From assembly GCA_964617995.1 (NCBI GenBank), contig CAZTXD010000096.1, positions 1 through 14,244 on the forward strand: a stretch of DNA of 14,244 nucleotides. Direction: 5' to 3'. The stretch's first letter is position 1, and every line of letters begins with the position of its first letter. Of the stretch, positions 6,923-14,199 are shown piece by piece. The position numbers and the translations under genes are program-made. The notes beneath the pieces were generated by a model. The model was not told the origin of the DNA and did no database searches. It saw only the letters and a list, made by a program, of their open reading frames with translations. The stretch is from CAZTXD01 sp964617995. GTDB taxonomy: Bacteria; Actinomycetota; Acidimicrobiia; Spongiisociales; ZC4RG35.

Positions 6923-7980
6923 GCCGACGCCGGCTGCTGGTGGTGACCTCTGTTCACCGCCCCGACGATCCTCGCATCAGGGTCAAGCTCATCGAGACAC
7001 TGGCTGCCGAGTGGGAGATCCACTACGCCACCAAGACTCCGGGTCCGGGTGACCTCACGGAGATCGAATGGCTACCGCTGGCGGGCGGTCGGGCACGACG
7101 GTGGCTGGCCGCCCTTCGCCTCATACCCCGGAAGCGATGGGACCTGGTGGCGATCCACGACCCGGAACTGCTGACAGCGGGTTGGCTGCGGGCGATGCTG
7201 GGTCGACCCACCCTCTTCGACCTCCACGAGAACCTGCCGGCTCAGCTCCGCACCCGCCGGTCGACCCCCGCCTGGTTACGGCCCGCGCTGGCGCTGGCAG
7301 CCGGCGCCGCCCTCCGGGTGACCGAGAGGCTGATGACCGTGACCCTGGCCGAGGAGGGCTACCAGAGTCTGTTCCGGCGTCCCCACCCGGTGATCGCCAA
7401 CCACCTGCCCGGCTGGCTTCCGGAGCCGCGGGCGGTCGGGCAGCCGCCGTATCTGGCATACCTGGGAGACGTGACGGAGCTGCGTGGAGCCTTCCTGGCC
7501 CTGGAAGCGGCCGCCGGCGCCGGTCACAGGCTGGTGATGGTGGGCGGGGTCTCCCCGTCCTCACTGACTCCTCGTCTCCTCCGGCGCGCCGAGGAGCTGG
7601 GTGTCGAGGTCGAGCTCACCGGTCAGCTCCCGCATCGGGGCGCCCTCGATCGCGTCGCCGGCGCCACCGCCGGACTGTCGCCCCTGCTCGACATCGACAA
7701 CTATCGCGACTCCCTGCCCACCAAGGTGCCGGAATACCTGGCGTTGGGACTCCCCGTCATCGCGTCCGACCTGCCGGGGACGCGCCAACCCACCAGTGGC
7801 CTCGACGGCATCGTGTTCGTTCCCGCCGGTGATGCCGTCGCCTGGAGGGAGGCGGGGGCCAAGGTGGGAGCAGATCACGGTCTTCGCCAGCGGGTGGCCG
7901 AGCAGATAGACGAAGTCAAGCGGCGCTTCGCCTGGCCGGCCGAGGAAGTGCTCATCGTCTACCGGAGAGCGCTCCTGTGA
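6919..7980 (+). CDS. GT4-like (GT-B fold) glycosyltransferase
   Basis: 353 residues. GTG 6919 overlaps the previous stop in GTGA, which indicates translational coupling. The N-terminal half opens with RRLLVVTSVHRPDDPRI, then contains HDPELLTAGWL (H80) and LFDLHENLP, typical of acceptor-side Rossmann domains in GT4-type enzymes. The C-terminal half has YLGDVTELRG, LVMVGG, VELTGQLPH and KVPEYLALGLPVIASDLPG (E272), the nucleotide-sugar-binding region with the family's EX7E-like segment. No membrane span is evident, so it is likely cytoplasmic and membrane-associated. It probably adds a sugar to a lipid-linked saccharide, possibly using the uronic acid made by the neighbouring dehydrogenase. Donor and acceptor cannot be read. 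Its last 29 bp overlap the end of the convergent GT2 gene. Confidence 0.88.
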   Translation: MSRRRLLVVTSVHRPDDPRIRVKLIETLAAEWEIHYATKTPGPGDLTEIEWLPLAGGRARRWLAALRLIPRKRWDLVAIHDPELLTAGWLRAMLGRPTLFDLHENLPAQLRTRRSTPAWLRPALALAAGAALRVTERLMTVTLAEEGYQSLFRRPHPVIANHLPGWLPEPRAVGQPPYLAYLGDVTELRGAFLALEAAAGAGHRLVMVGGVSPSSLTPRLLRRAEELGVEVELTGQLPHRGALDRVAGATAGLSPLLDIDNYRDSLPTKVPEYLALGLPVIASDLPGTRQPTSGLDGIVFVPAGDAVAWREAGAKVGADHGLRQRVAEQIDEVKRRFAWPAEEVLIVYRRALL

Positions 7981-8911
7981 GAAACCCGAGTCCCCATCCC
8001 AGGTGCATCGACCACAACGCCACTGGTTCGAGGAGGCCGGCCGGGTCGCGCCGGCGGACCGCATCGACGAGCCCGGCTCCGACGGTGGCGACCAGGTAGG
8101 CGTCGGGGAGGGCCGTCGCCGCCCGCCAGTCGAACACCGACAGCACGGCCGACGCTACCAGCCCCACCACCAGCGCCGGGGCCGCCACCTGGCGCCAGCG
8201 CAGGGATTCGGGGTGGCGCCGGAGCACCACCCACTTCCACATCCCGTAGCCGAAGTACTGGCGCCACAGATCGCCCACGGTGCCCCGCGGCCGGTAATCG
8301 ACCGTCAGCTCGGGATCGAACCAGACGAGGCCGCCCGCCCGGCGAAGACGCCAGTTGAGCTCGTAGTCCTGGTTGCGTTCCAGGGTCTCGTCGAAGGCCC
8401 CCACCGCTTCGAGGTCGGAGCGCCGGAACACCCCCAGATAGACCGTGTCGACCGGTCCCGCCTCCCCTCCGATACGGTAACGGGCATTTCCCGCCCCCAG
8501 CGGAGATGACATGGCCATCGCCACGGCTCGCTCGAATATCGTCTGTCCGTTGGGCACCTGACGCCCGCCGACGTTGGCGGCACCGCTGGTTTCGAGAACC
8601 TCCAACGCACGGGCCACGTACCCCGCCGGCAGACGGGAGTGGGCGTCGCAGCGCACGAGCACCTCCCCGTCGCTCGCCCGGACGGCGAGATTGAGGGCGG
8701 CGGGGGTGGAGCCCGCCGGGTTGGGGACGACCCTCACGCGGGGATCCTCCACCGTGGCCGCCTCCCGCTGGGTGGGTTCGTCGGCTGCCGCCACCACCAC
8801 CTCCGTCACCTGCGGCTGATCGAGGGCCGATCGGATGGCGCCGACTATCGAACCGGCCGCCCGGCGGGCGGGAATGATGACCGACACACGGGGTCCGGAT
8901 GGGGGAGACAT
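7952..8911 (-). CDS. GT2 family glycosyltransferase with C-terminal membrane segments (ExoA-like)
   Basis: 319 residues from ATG 8911, chosen because GT2 proteins usually start a few residues before the VSVIIPA strand; a GTG at 8944 would add 11 arginine-rich residues. Neither start has a clear ribosome site. The GT-A fold shows PRVSVIIPARR, VVVAAAD, a DXD-like metal motif CDAH (D89, H91), YLGVFRRSDLEAVGAFDE and RNQDYELNWRLRRAG, where the acidic residues correspond to the catalytic-base region. After about residue 225 three hydrophobic stretches follow (APALVVGLVASAVLSV, DAYLVATVGAGLVDAV and LWSMHLGWGLGFLTGAL), as in succinoglycan ExoA-type enzymes. It likely works at the inner membrane face on a lipid-linked sugar. 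It is the only minus-strand gene inside the plus-strand polysaccharide block and overlaps the GT4 gene end by 29 bp. Confidence 0.9.
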   Translation of the reverse strand: MSPPSGPRVSVIIPARRAAGSIVGAIRSALDQPQVTEVVVAAADEPTQREAATVEDPRVRVVPNPAGSTPAALNLAVRASDGEVLVRCDAHSRLPAGYVARALEVLETSGAANVGGRQVPNGQTIFERAVAMAMSSPLGAGNARYRIGGEAGPVDTVYLGVFRRSDLEAVGAFDETLERNQDYELNWRLRRAGGLVWFDPELTVDYRPRGTVGDLWRQYFGYGMWKWVVLRRHPESLRWRQVAAPALVVGLVASAVLSVFDWRAATALPDAYLVATVGAGLVDAVRRRDPAGLLEPVALWSMHLGWGLGFLTGALSGRR

Positions 8912-8971
8912 CGGTGCCAGTATGATGCGCCGCGCCCGCCGCACCGTCTATCCACCGGACGGGCCGTCCCC

Positions 8972-9652
8972 GTGAACTCCGATCCACTCGTCACCGATCC
9001 GCTGTTCGTGCTGCTCACCTGGGCAGGCGGAGTCGGTCTTGCCGCCGCCACGGTCACGGTGAGATCGGTGGTGGGGCCCGGATTCACCTGGCTCGCTGCC
9101 GCCACCGCGGCCCTGATAGGGGTGTGGCCCGCCTTCACCGGCGACTACGTCGTCTGGGCCGCCGTGGCGATGGTCGTGGCGGGGGGGATCATCGTCTCAT
9201 GGAGCCGCCTCGTCGCCGGCGGGGCTCTGGCGATCGGCGCAGCCCTCTTCGTGATCGCCGCCTCCGACATCGGTGGGCCCATCGGGGCCACAACCGCCAC
9301 CCTGGCGCTGGGGGGGATCACCGGCGAGATGCTGCTCGGGCACTGGTACCTGGTCGACCCGACCCTTCCCCGGGTGGTCCTGCGTGCCCTGGCGGTCGCC
9401 GGCATCGTCGGGCTGGCGGTGGACACCCTCGCCGTCGTGCTCGGCCCGGGAGTGCCCGGATCGGAGATCCTGGGAACGGTTTTCTGGGTGCTGGCGGCCA
9501 CCACCGTCGCTCTGATGGCGGCCGTGCTGGGGGCGCTGCGCCATCCCGCCTACTCGGGGGTGATGGCGGCGACCGGCCTTTCCTACCTGGCTGTGCTGAC
9601 GGGTGTGGCCACCGTGTTCCTGGGCCGCGGCGGAACCGGAGGTGTGGTATGA
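8972..9652 (+). CDS. Multi-spanning membrane protein of unknown function
   Basis: 226 residues from GTG 8972. The frame is open further left but that part is antisense to the GT2 gene, arginine/glycine-rich and without hydrophobic pattern, so it was left out. No good ribosome site is visible; TATGAT at 8921-8926 is a possible -10 without a clear -35. About eight hydrophobic segments run through nearly the whole length, for example LFVLLTWAGGVGLAAATV, VVWAAVAMVVAGGIIVSW and GTVFWVLAATTVALMAAVL. A polar motif, GHWYLVDPTLPR, sits between segments near the middle and could mark a functional site. I do not recognise a family. It stands divergent to the GT2 gene and 16 bp before the aminopeptidase start, so it probably shares a transcript with that gene. 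Confidence 0.7.
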   Translation: MNSDPLVTDPLFVLLTWAGGVGLAAATVTVRSVVGPGFTWLAAATAALIGVWPAFTGDYVVWAAVAMVVAGGIIVSWSRLVAGGALAIGAALFVIAASDIGGPIGATTATLALGGITGEMLLGHWYLVDPTLPRVVLRALAVAGIVGLAVDTLAVVLGPGVPGSEILGTVFWVLAATTVALMAAVLGALRHPAYSGVMAATGLSYLAVLTGVATVFLGRGGTGGVV

Positions 9653-9668
9653 GCAGGCCCTGGGCGCA

Positions 9669-11078
9669 ATGAAGATCCGGCCGATCGGGTTCGCTGAGCA
9701 GATCCCCAACGGGGCCGTGTACATCGTCGGCGTGGTCGGTGGCGAGCCCCTGGAGGAGCTTCCGGTCTCCGCCGACGACCTGGCCGCGCTCGGCTTCGAT
9801 GGTGAGCTAGGGAGCGTGCAGTCGGTGGCCGGACCGGAGCGGACATTCATCCTCGTCGGGCTGGGGGACGTCTTCGACGCCGACGATCTCCGGGTCGCCC
9901 TGGGAGCGTCGGGACGGATGCTGCCCGTCTCCACGCCCGTCGCCACCTCCCTCCACCAACTCGACATCGACGGAGCCCTGGAAGCGGTCGCGACGGGAAT
10001 CCAGCTCGGTTCCTACCGCTTCGACGACTATCTCACCTCATCCGGCTCCGAACCGGGACACGTCACCTTGGTCGGTTCGGGGGATGAGGCGGAGCTGATC
10101 GGCCACGTCGGCACCTCCCGAGCGGTGTGGACCGCCAGGGACTGGGCGAACCGTCCTCCGGAGGCGAAAGCGCCGGCGGTCCTCGCTGATGAGATGGCCC
10201 GGCTGCTCGACGACGCCGGCTTCCAGGTCGAAGTGTGGGAAGGCGACCGTGTCATGGGCGAGAGCCTGGGCGGGCTGGCGGCCGTGGCGGCGGGCTCCGA
10301 GCGGGCTCCGGCGATGGTCGTGGCTCGCAAGGCGGCAGGTGGCGGACGCCCCCATCTGGCGCTTGTCGGCAAGGGGATCGTCTTCGACTCGGGCGGTCTC
10401 TCCTTGAAGACCACCGAGGGAATGGAGACGATGAAAGGGGACATGGCCGGTGCCGCCGCGGTGGTGGCGGCGGCAGCAGCCATCGGGCACCGGGATCATG
10501 ACCTCACCACGAGCGTGTACGTCCCCCTGACCGACAACATGCCGGGAGGGGCGGCCGTGAAGCCCGGGGATGTCCTCACCACCCGCAACGGCAAGACCAT
10601 CGAGGTCGTCAACACCGACGCCGAGGGCCGACTCGTCCTCGCCGATGCCCTGGCCCTGGCCGCCGAGTCCGAGCCGGACCTTATCGTCGACCTGGCCACC
10701 CTGACGGGTGCGTCACGGGTGGCGCTGGGGGACCACATCGCGGCGGTGTTCGGTTCCGAGACGACCACTGACCTGGTGCTGAGCGTCGCAGGAGAGGTGG
10801 GAGAGCGGATGTGGGCTCTGCCGTCGCCCCCCGACTACCGACGCCTCATCGACTCGACGGTGGCCGACATGAAGAACACCGGGGGTCGTTACGGCGGGGC
10901 CATCGCCGCGGCTCTGCTCCTGGCCGAATTCGTGGGGGATGTTCCCTGGGCACACGTCGATGTGGCCGGTCCGTCCTGGTTCCGGGAGGACAACCCGCTG
11001 GGTCCCAAGGGTGCCAGCGGCTTCGGCGTCCGCACCCTCATCGCCCTCGCCGCCACTCTCGAACGGGATGCCCTCTGA
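9669..11078 (+). CDS. pepA: Leucyl aminopeptidase, M17 family
   Basis: 469 residues from ATG 9669; a GTG at 9642, overlapping the preceding gene, is an alternative that adds nine residues. The N-terminal third is the variable M17 domain. The catalytic domain is complete: GKGIVFDSGGLSLK, MKGDMAGA and NTDAEGRL give metal ligands K235, D240, D258, D317 and E319 and catalytic K247 and R321. Their spacing equals that of E. coli PepA (K270, D275, K282, D293, D352, E354, R356) with a constant offset of 35. It removes N-terminal residues from peptides with two divalent metal ions, in the cytoplasm, normally as a hexamer. It is a housekeeping enzyme with no known part in polysaccharide export, so its place here may be accidental; PepA in some bacteria also binds DNA, but nothing here shows that. 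Confidence 0.96.
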   Translation: MKIRPIGFAEQIPNGAVYIVGVVGGEPLEELPVSADDLAALGFDGELGSVQSVAGPERTFILVGLGDVFDADDLRVALGASGRMLPVSTPVATSLHQLDIDGALEAVATGIQLGSYRFDDYLTSSGSEPGHVTLVGSGDEAELIGHVGTSRAVWTARDWANRPPEAKAPAVLADEMARLLDDAGFQVEVWEGDRVMGESLGGLAAVAAGSERAPAMVVARKAAGGGRPHLALVGKGIVFDSGGLSLKTTEGMETMKGDMAGAAAVVAAAAAIGHRDHDLTTSVYVPLTDNMPGGAAVKPGDVLTTRNGKTIEVVNTDAEGRLVLADALALAAESEPDLIVDLATLTGASRVALGDHIAAVFGSETTTDLVLSVAGEVGERMWALPSPPDYRRLIDSTVADMKNTGGRYGGAIAAALLLAEFVGDVPWAHVDVAGPSWFREDNPLGPKGASGFGVRTLIALAATLERDAL

Positions 11079-11086
11079 AGGAGGTG
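11078..11086 (+). promoter_or_regulatory. Perfect Shine-Dalgarno sequence immediately after pepA
   Basis: AAGGAGGTG begins on the last base of the pepA stop codon and is fully complementary to the usual 16S rRNA 3' end. No long reading frame follows at normal spacing: the sugar transferase ATG is 83 bp away and that frame has a stop at 11098-11100. The only start nearby is GTG 11097, which opens a 20-codon frame. Confidence 0.6.
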
Positions 11087-11096
11087 GGACGTCTCT

Positions 11097-11159
11097 GTGA
11101 CGACCGGAGCAGTCAACGCTGATCTCGTCTTCCGGCCCCAACCCTCGTCGAACCACTAG
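11097..11159 (+). CDS. Candidate 20-residue micro-ORF between pepA and the sugar transferase
   Basis: GTG 11097 to TAG 11157-11159 encodes 20 residues beginning VTTGAVNADL and ending PQPSSNH. It follows the strong Shine-Dalgarno AAGGAGGTG, but the distance from GGAGG to GTG is 12 nt, longer than ideal. The peptide has no membrane character and no run of one amino acid as in attenuator leaders. Its stop overlaps the candidate -10 box of the next gene. It could be a small protein, a leader peptide or chance. I do not recognise it. Confidence 0.25.
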   Translation: MTTGAVNADLVFRPQPSSNH

Positions 11160-11162
11160 CCT
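11157..11162 (+). promoter_or_regulatory. Candidate -10 box (TAGCCT) for leaderless sugar transferase mRNA
   Basis: TAGCCT fits the actinobacterial TANNNT -10 pattern and ends 7 nt before ATG 11170, the right distance for transcription to start at the ATG. No ribosome site precedes that ATG, which supports a leaderless start. No -35 hexamer is recognisable. Confidence 0.3.
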
Positions 11163-11169
11163 CCCTTCG

Positions 11170-12459
11170 ATGCGGACCCGGTTCCTCGTGGGCATGACGG
11201 TCACGGATCTGGTCGTGCTCGGCGTGGCCATGGTCCTGGGTTCGGTGATCGTCTTCGACACCCCGGCGGTCTGGGATGCCCGCGTCGACAGGACCCTGTC
11301 ACTGCTTCCCCTCGTCGTGCTCATGGCTTCCGGTGCGCTGGTGATGTCGCTGGCCACCGCTTCCATGTCGGGACACGGGGTACCCCGACCGACGTACGGT
11401 CGTCTCTTCACCATCGTCATCGGAACGTTCGTCCTCACCGCCACGGGCTCGTTCCTCATCCGGGACCTGCCCTACTCGCGCAGCTACGTGCCTCTCGTCC
11501 TCGCGCTATGGACGCTGCTGGGGATCGGACACCGGGTTATCCGCCTCCGGCGCCCCTGGACGGAGCGGTTCGTGGTGGTGAGCTCGGAGAAGGAGCTCCT
11601 GGACGAGCTGGCCGAGAGTCCCCATGTCGAGGTGGTGGCGACCATCGACCCGCAGAGCTCCTCCGAGATGACGCCCCTGCCTCCGGGATGCAGCCTGGCG
11701 GTGGACTTCCGTTCGGTCCTCTCCGAGCGGGTCGCTCAGTTCGTGTCGTCGTGCGATCTGGCCGGCTTCGATGTCCGCCCGTTGGCGTCGGTCTACCAGG
11801 AGCATATGGGTCGGGTTCCGCTGGTCCATCTCAACGAGGGCTGGGAGATCTCCACACCGTTGCTGAGCGCCGCGCCGTGGTTGCCGGGGAAGCATCTGGT
11901 GGAGGGGCTGATGGTGCTCGTCACGGCACCGCTGTGGTTGCTGGTGGGAGTGGTGGTGGCGGCCTTCGTGAAGCTGTCCTCTCCCGGACCCGTGATTTTC
12001 AGCCAGCGGCGGGTAGGTAGGGGAGGGGAGCCATTCGTGATGTACAAGTTCCGAACGATGAGCATCGACGCCGAGGAGAACGGGCCCCGCTTCGCCTCCG
12101 AGGACGACGAACGCCTCATCCGCGGCGGGATGTTCCTCCGCAGCACGAGGCTCGATGAGATCCCTCAGCTCCTGAACGTGCTCCGGGGGGACATGAGCCT
12201 GGTGGGGCCGCGGGCCGAACAGATTCCCTTCGTGCGGCAGTTCCGCAAGCGCATCCCGTTCTATGACCTGCGCCACCTGGTCAGGCCCGGAGTCACCGGG
12301 TGGGCTCAAGTCAATTACAGGTATGCCGATGATGCTGCGGACACGATCGAGAAGCTCTCATACGACCTCTACTACATACAGCACATGTCACCCGTACTCG
12401 ACCTCCAGATACTCTGGAAGAGCGTCTGGACGGTGCTGACGCGCGCCGGAGCTCGGTGA
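11170..12459 (+). CDS. Polyprenyl-phosphate sugar-1-phosphate transferase (initiating exopolysaccharide glycosyltransferase)
   Basis: 429 residues; ATG 11170 is the first start after the in-frame stop at 11098-11100 and lacks a ribosome site. The N-terminal part has four hydrophobic segments within the first 115 residues, then a soluble region (about 120-235), then a reentrant/membrane segment (about 241-270). The C-terminal bacterial sugar transferase domain is textbook: KLSSPGPVIFSQRRVGRGG, MYKFRTM (291-297), LRSTRLDEIPQLLNVL with the catalytic Asp-Glu pair D329-E330, GDMSLVGPR and RPGVTGWAQVNY. It transfers a sugar-1-phosphate from a UDP-sugar to undecaprenyl phosphate at the cytoplasmic face, starting a repeat unit. 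GRVPLVHLNEGWEIS before the catalytic part resembles the EpsB-like exopolysaccharide branch. Which sugar is moved is unknown. Its stop overlaps the flippase start by GTGA. Confidence 0.95.
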   Translation: MRTRFLVGMTVTDLVVLGVAMVLGSVIVFDTPAVWDARVDRTLSLLPLVVLMASGALVMSLATASMSGHGVPRPTYGRLFTIVIGTFVLTATGSFLIRDLPYSRSYVPLVLALWTLLGIGHRVIRLRRPWTERFVVVSSEKELLDELAESPHVEVVATIDPQSSSEMTPLPPGCSLAVDFRSVLSERVAQFVSSCDLAGFDVRPLASVYQEHMGRVPLVHLNEGWEISTPLLSAAPWLPGKHLVEGLMVLVTAPLWLLVGVVVAAFVKLSSPGPVIFSQRRVGRGGEPFVMYKFRTMSIDAEENGPRFASEDDERLIRGGMFLRSTRLDEIPQLLNVLRGDMSLVGPRAEQIPFVRQFRKRIPFYDLRHLVRPGVTGWAQVNYRYADDAADTIEKLSYDLYYIQHMSPVLDLQILWKSVWTVLTRAGAR

Positions 12460-13676
12460 CCGAGGCCATCTCGGTCAGCAGTCCGCGGGGCATGCGTGCT
12501 CCGGGGACGAAGACCATGGTCGCCGGCGGCCTGATAGGGGCGGTGCTGGCCTATGTGTTCCAGGCGGTCGGGGGCCGCGCCCTCGGGGACGTCGGCTTCG
12601 CGCCCATCGCCGCCATCTGGACGGCGTTCTTCATTGTTGCCTCCGTTCTCCTGGTCCCTCTCGAGCAGTACGTCACCCGCGAGACCAGCCGGGGCCGGGC
12701 CGTGGCAGAGGACCTGAAGGTGATCCTCTGGGTGGCGATACTCGGTGTCGTCGGCGGGGCCACCTACGTCTACCTCAGCCTCGACACCGAGATATTCGAC
12801 GGCAACCCGGTCTACGTGCTGATCATGGCTCTCCTGGTGGTGGGCTACACCGTGCTCTTCACGGCCAAAGGGGTGCTGGCGGGCAACCGGCGCTTCGCCG
12901 ACGTCGGCTGGGTCCTGATGCTCGAGAACGCCTTCCGCCTCATCGCAGGCCTGGCGATCCTGGCGGTGGTGGTGGACGCGTCGGCCCTGGCGTGGGCGAT
13001 GGTGGCGGCTCCCACTGCCGCGCTCGTTCTTCGCTTCTGGCGTCACGACAGCTCCCGGAGCCGGGCCGAACCGGTCGGTGCCGGCCGCTTCCTCGGCGCC
13101 TACATAGGCGGCAGCTCCGCCTCCCAGCTGCTGCTGGCCGGCGCCCCGCTGGGAGTGGCCGCGCTGGGCGGCTCCGCGGGGTTGTTCTCGGTCATATTCG
13201 TCACCTTCACCCTGTTCCGGGCCCCGCTGACACTTATCTACTCCCTCCAGTCCCGGATCCTCCCCCACCTGGTGTCCATGGGGGAGATAGGCGACCATGC
13301 CGGTCTGCGCCGGATCGCCGTGCGGGTCCTCGGAGCCGGGGCGGCTCTCACGGTGCTGGGTGCGGCCGTGGGATGGGTAGTGGGAGCAGACGTCGTCGAG
13401 CTGCTCTTCTCGGCCGAGTTCCGTCCCGCGGCTCTGGTCGCCATGCTGGCGGCCGGCGGGATGATGGCCGCCTCCACCGCTCAGATCGGCGGTCAGGTGC
13501 TCGTCGCCCGGGCGCGCACCGCGTCGCTGGCGGCGGCCTGGATCACGGGCCTGACGGTGGCGCTCGTCACGATGTTCCTCACGACGGGAGAGCCCGATGT
13601 GCGGGTCGCCACCGGCTTCGCCGCCGGTGAGGTGGCGGCGATGCTGTCGGTCGGGCTGCTCATCACCCGCTCCTGA
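12456..13676 (+). CDS. Polysaccharide flippase, Wzx-like (MOP superfamily)
   Basis: 406 residues from GTG 12456, which overlaps the sugar transferase stop by GTGA and so is probably translationally coupled. The protein is hydrophobic throughout, with about 10-12 membrane segments separated by short basic loops. The first part (MVAGGLIGAVLAYVFQAVGGRALGDVGF in two halves around residues 20-48, then a second span ending in VPLEQYVTRE) follows the pattern of the polysaccharide biosynthesis/MATE-like export family. Length is slightly below the usual 420-480. The expected job is to flip the lipid-linked oligosaccharide made by the local transferases to the outer face. No Wzy polymerase or WaaL-type ligase gene follows. 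Its stop is separated by only one base from the stop of the convergent minus-strand gene. Confidence 0.85.
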   Translation: MTEAISVSSPRGMRAPGTKTMVAGGLIGAVLAYVFQAVGGRALGDVGFAPIAAIWTAFFIVASVLLVPLEQYVTRETSRGRAVAEDLKVILWVAILGVVGGATYVYLSLDTEIFDGNPVYVLIMALLVVGYTVLFTAKGVLAGNRRFADVGWVLMLENAFRLIAGLAILAVVVDASALAWAMVAAPTAALVLRFWRHDSSRSRAEPVGAGRFLGAYIGGSSASQLLLAGAPLGVAALGGSAGLFSVIFVTFTLFRAPLTLIYSLQSRILPHLVSMGEIGDHAGLRRIAVRVLGAGAALTVLGAAVGWVVGADVVELLFSAEFRPAALVAMLAAGGMMAASTAQIGGQVLVARARTASLAAAWITGLTVALVTMFLTTGEPDVRVATGFAAGEVAAMLSVGLLITRS

Positions 13677-13677
13677 G

Positions 13678-14106
13678 TCAGGGCCGCCGCCGCTCCTCGA
13701 ACTTCCGGCGATGCTCCTCGCGCAGGCCGGGAGGAAAGCGACGCTGGAGCCTCGTGGGCACCCGGGGAAGGAGGCTGGGGACGACGATGGCGCCCCCGTC
13801 GATACGCACGAGATCGCATCTGAGCAGGAGCGGGAGCCAGCGGGGGAGGAGGACCCACTCGCCCCCGGCCCCTGCCCGGACCAGTCGCATCAGCTCGGCC
13901 ACGGCGCCGGGACCGATCGCCGCCACCCAGAATCTCCGCACGTAGGGGTCGTTCGGTGACACCCCGTCAGAGACCCGCTCGATCCTGACGGGAAGTCGAG
14001 GCCGGGTCCTAGCGGTAGGACGGACCGCCGCCTCCGGAGCGAACGCAGCCGGTTTCTGCTCAACGGGAGGACGAGCATTGGTTTCCCCGGAGGCAGCGGT
14101 CGTCAT
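13678..14106 (-). CDS. Conserved-looking basic hypothetical protein
   Basis: 142 residues from ATG 14106, supported by a promoter whose predicted transcription start coincides with the ATG. Residues 1-40 are rich in Ala, Pro, Arg and Thr and are probably disordered. From about residue 43 the sequence looks folded: SDGVSPNDPYVRRFWVAAIG, GAVAELMRLVRAG, WVLLPRWLPLLLRCDLVRID and VVPSLLPRVPTRL. The end is strongly basic (REEHRRKFEERRRP). There is no signal peptide and no membrane segment; the leucine-rich stretch around 88-93 is too short. I do not recognise a family or a catalytic motif. It converges on the flippase gene with a single base between stops. The folded central part and clean promoter argue for a real gene despite unknown function. 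Confidence 0.7.
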   Translation of the reverse strand: MTTAASGETNARPPVEQKPAAFAPEAAVRPTARTRPRLPVRIERVSDGVSPNDPYVRRFWVAAIGPGAVAELMRLVRAGAGGEWVLLPRWLPLLLRCDLVRIDGGAIVVPSLLPRVPTRLQRRFPPGLREEHRRKFEERRRP

Positions 14107-14113
14107 ATCTCAC

Positions 14114-14143
14114 GTTGTACAAGAGAGCGTTATAGAACGTCAA
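14114..14143 (-). promoter_or_regulatory. Sigma-70-like leaderless promoter of the hypothetical gene
   Basis: On the minus strand a -35 TTGACG (14138-14143) and a -10 TACAAC (14114-14119) are separated by 18 bp. The -10 ends 7 bp before ATG 14106, so transcription should begin at the start codon and no ribosome site is present. The -10 overlaps a small palindrome, TTGTACAA (14115-14122), which could be an operator half or chance. Confidence 0.6.
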
Positions 14144-14199
14144 GTGAGGCAGACGGGGACTTTTCGCGCTCTGCCACCGCCACCCCTCCAACCCCCCTC

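Noticed and set aside
8639..8971. Left extension of the membrane protein frame
   Set aside because: Antisense to the GT2 gene with no hydrophobic pattern; membrane segments begin just after GTG 8972.
11506..12309. A 267-residue minus-strand frame within the sugar transferase gene
   Set aside because: Histidine/glutamine/proline-rich shadow; the plus-strand frame contains the complete sugar transferase motifs.
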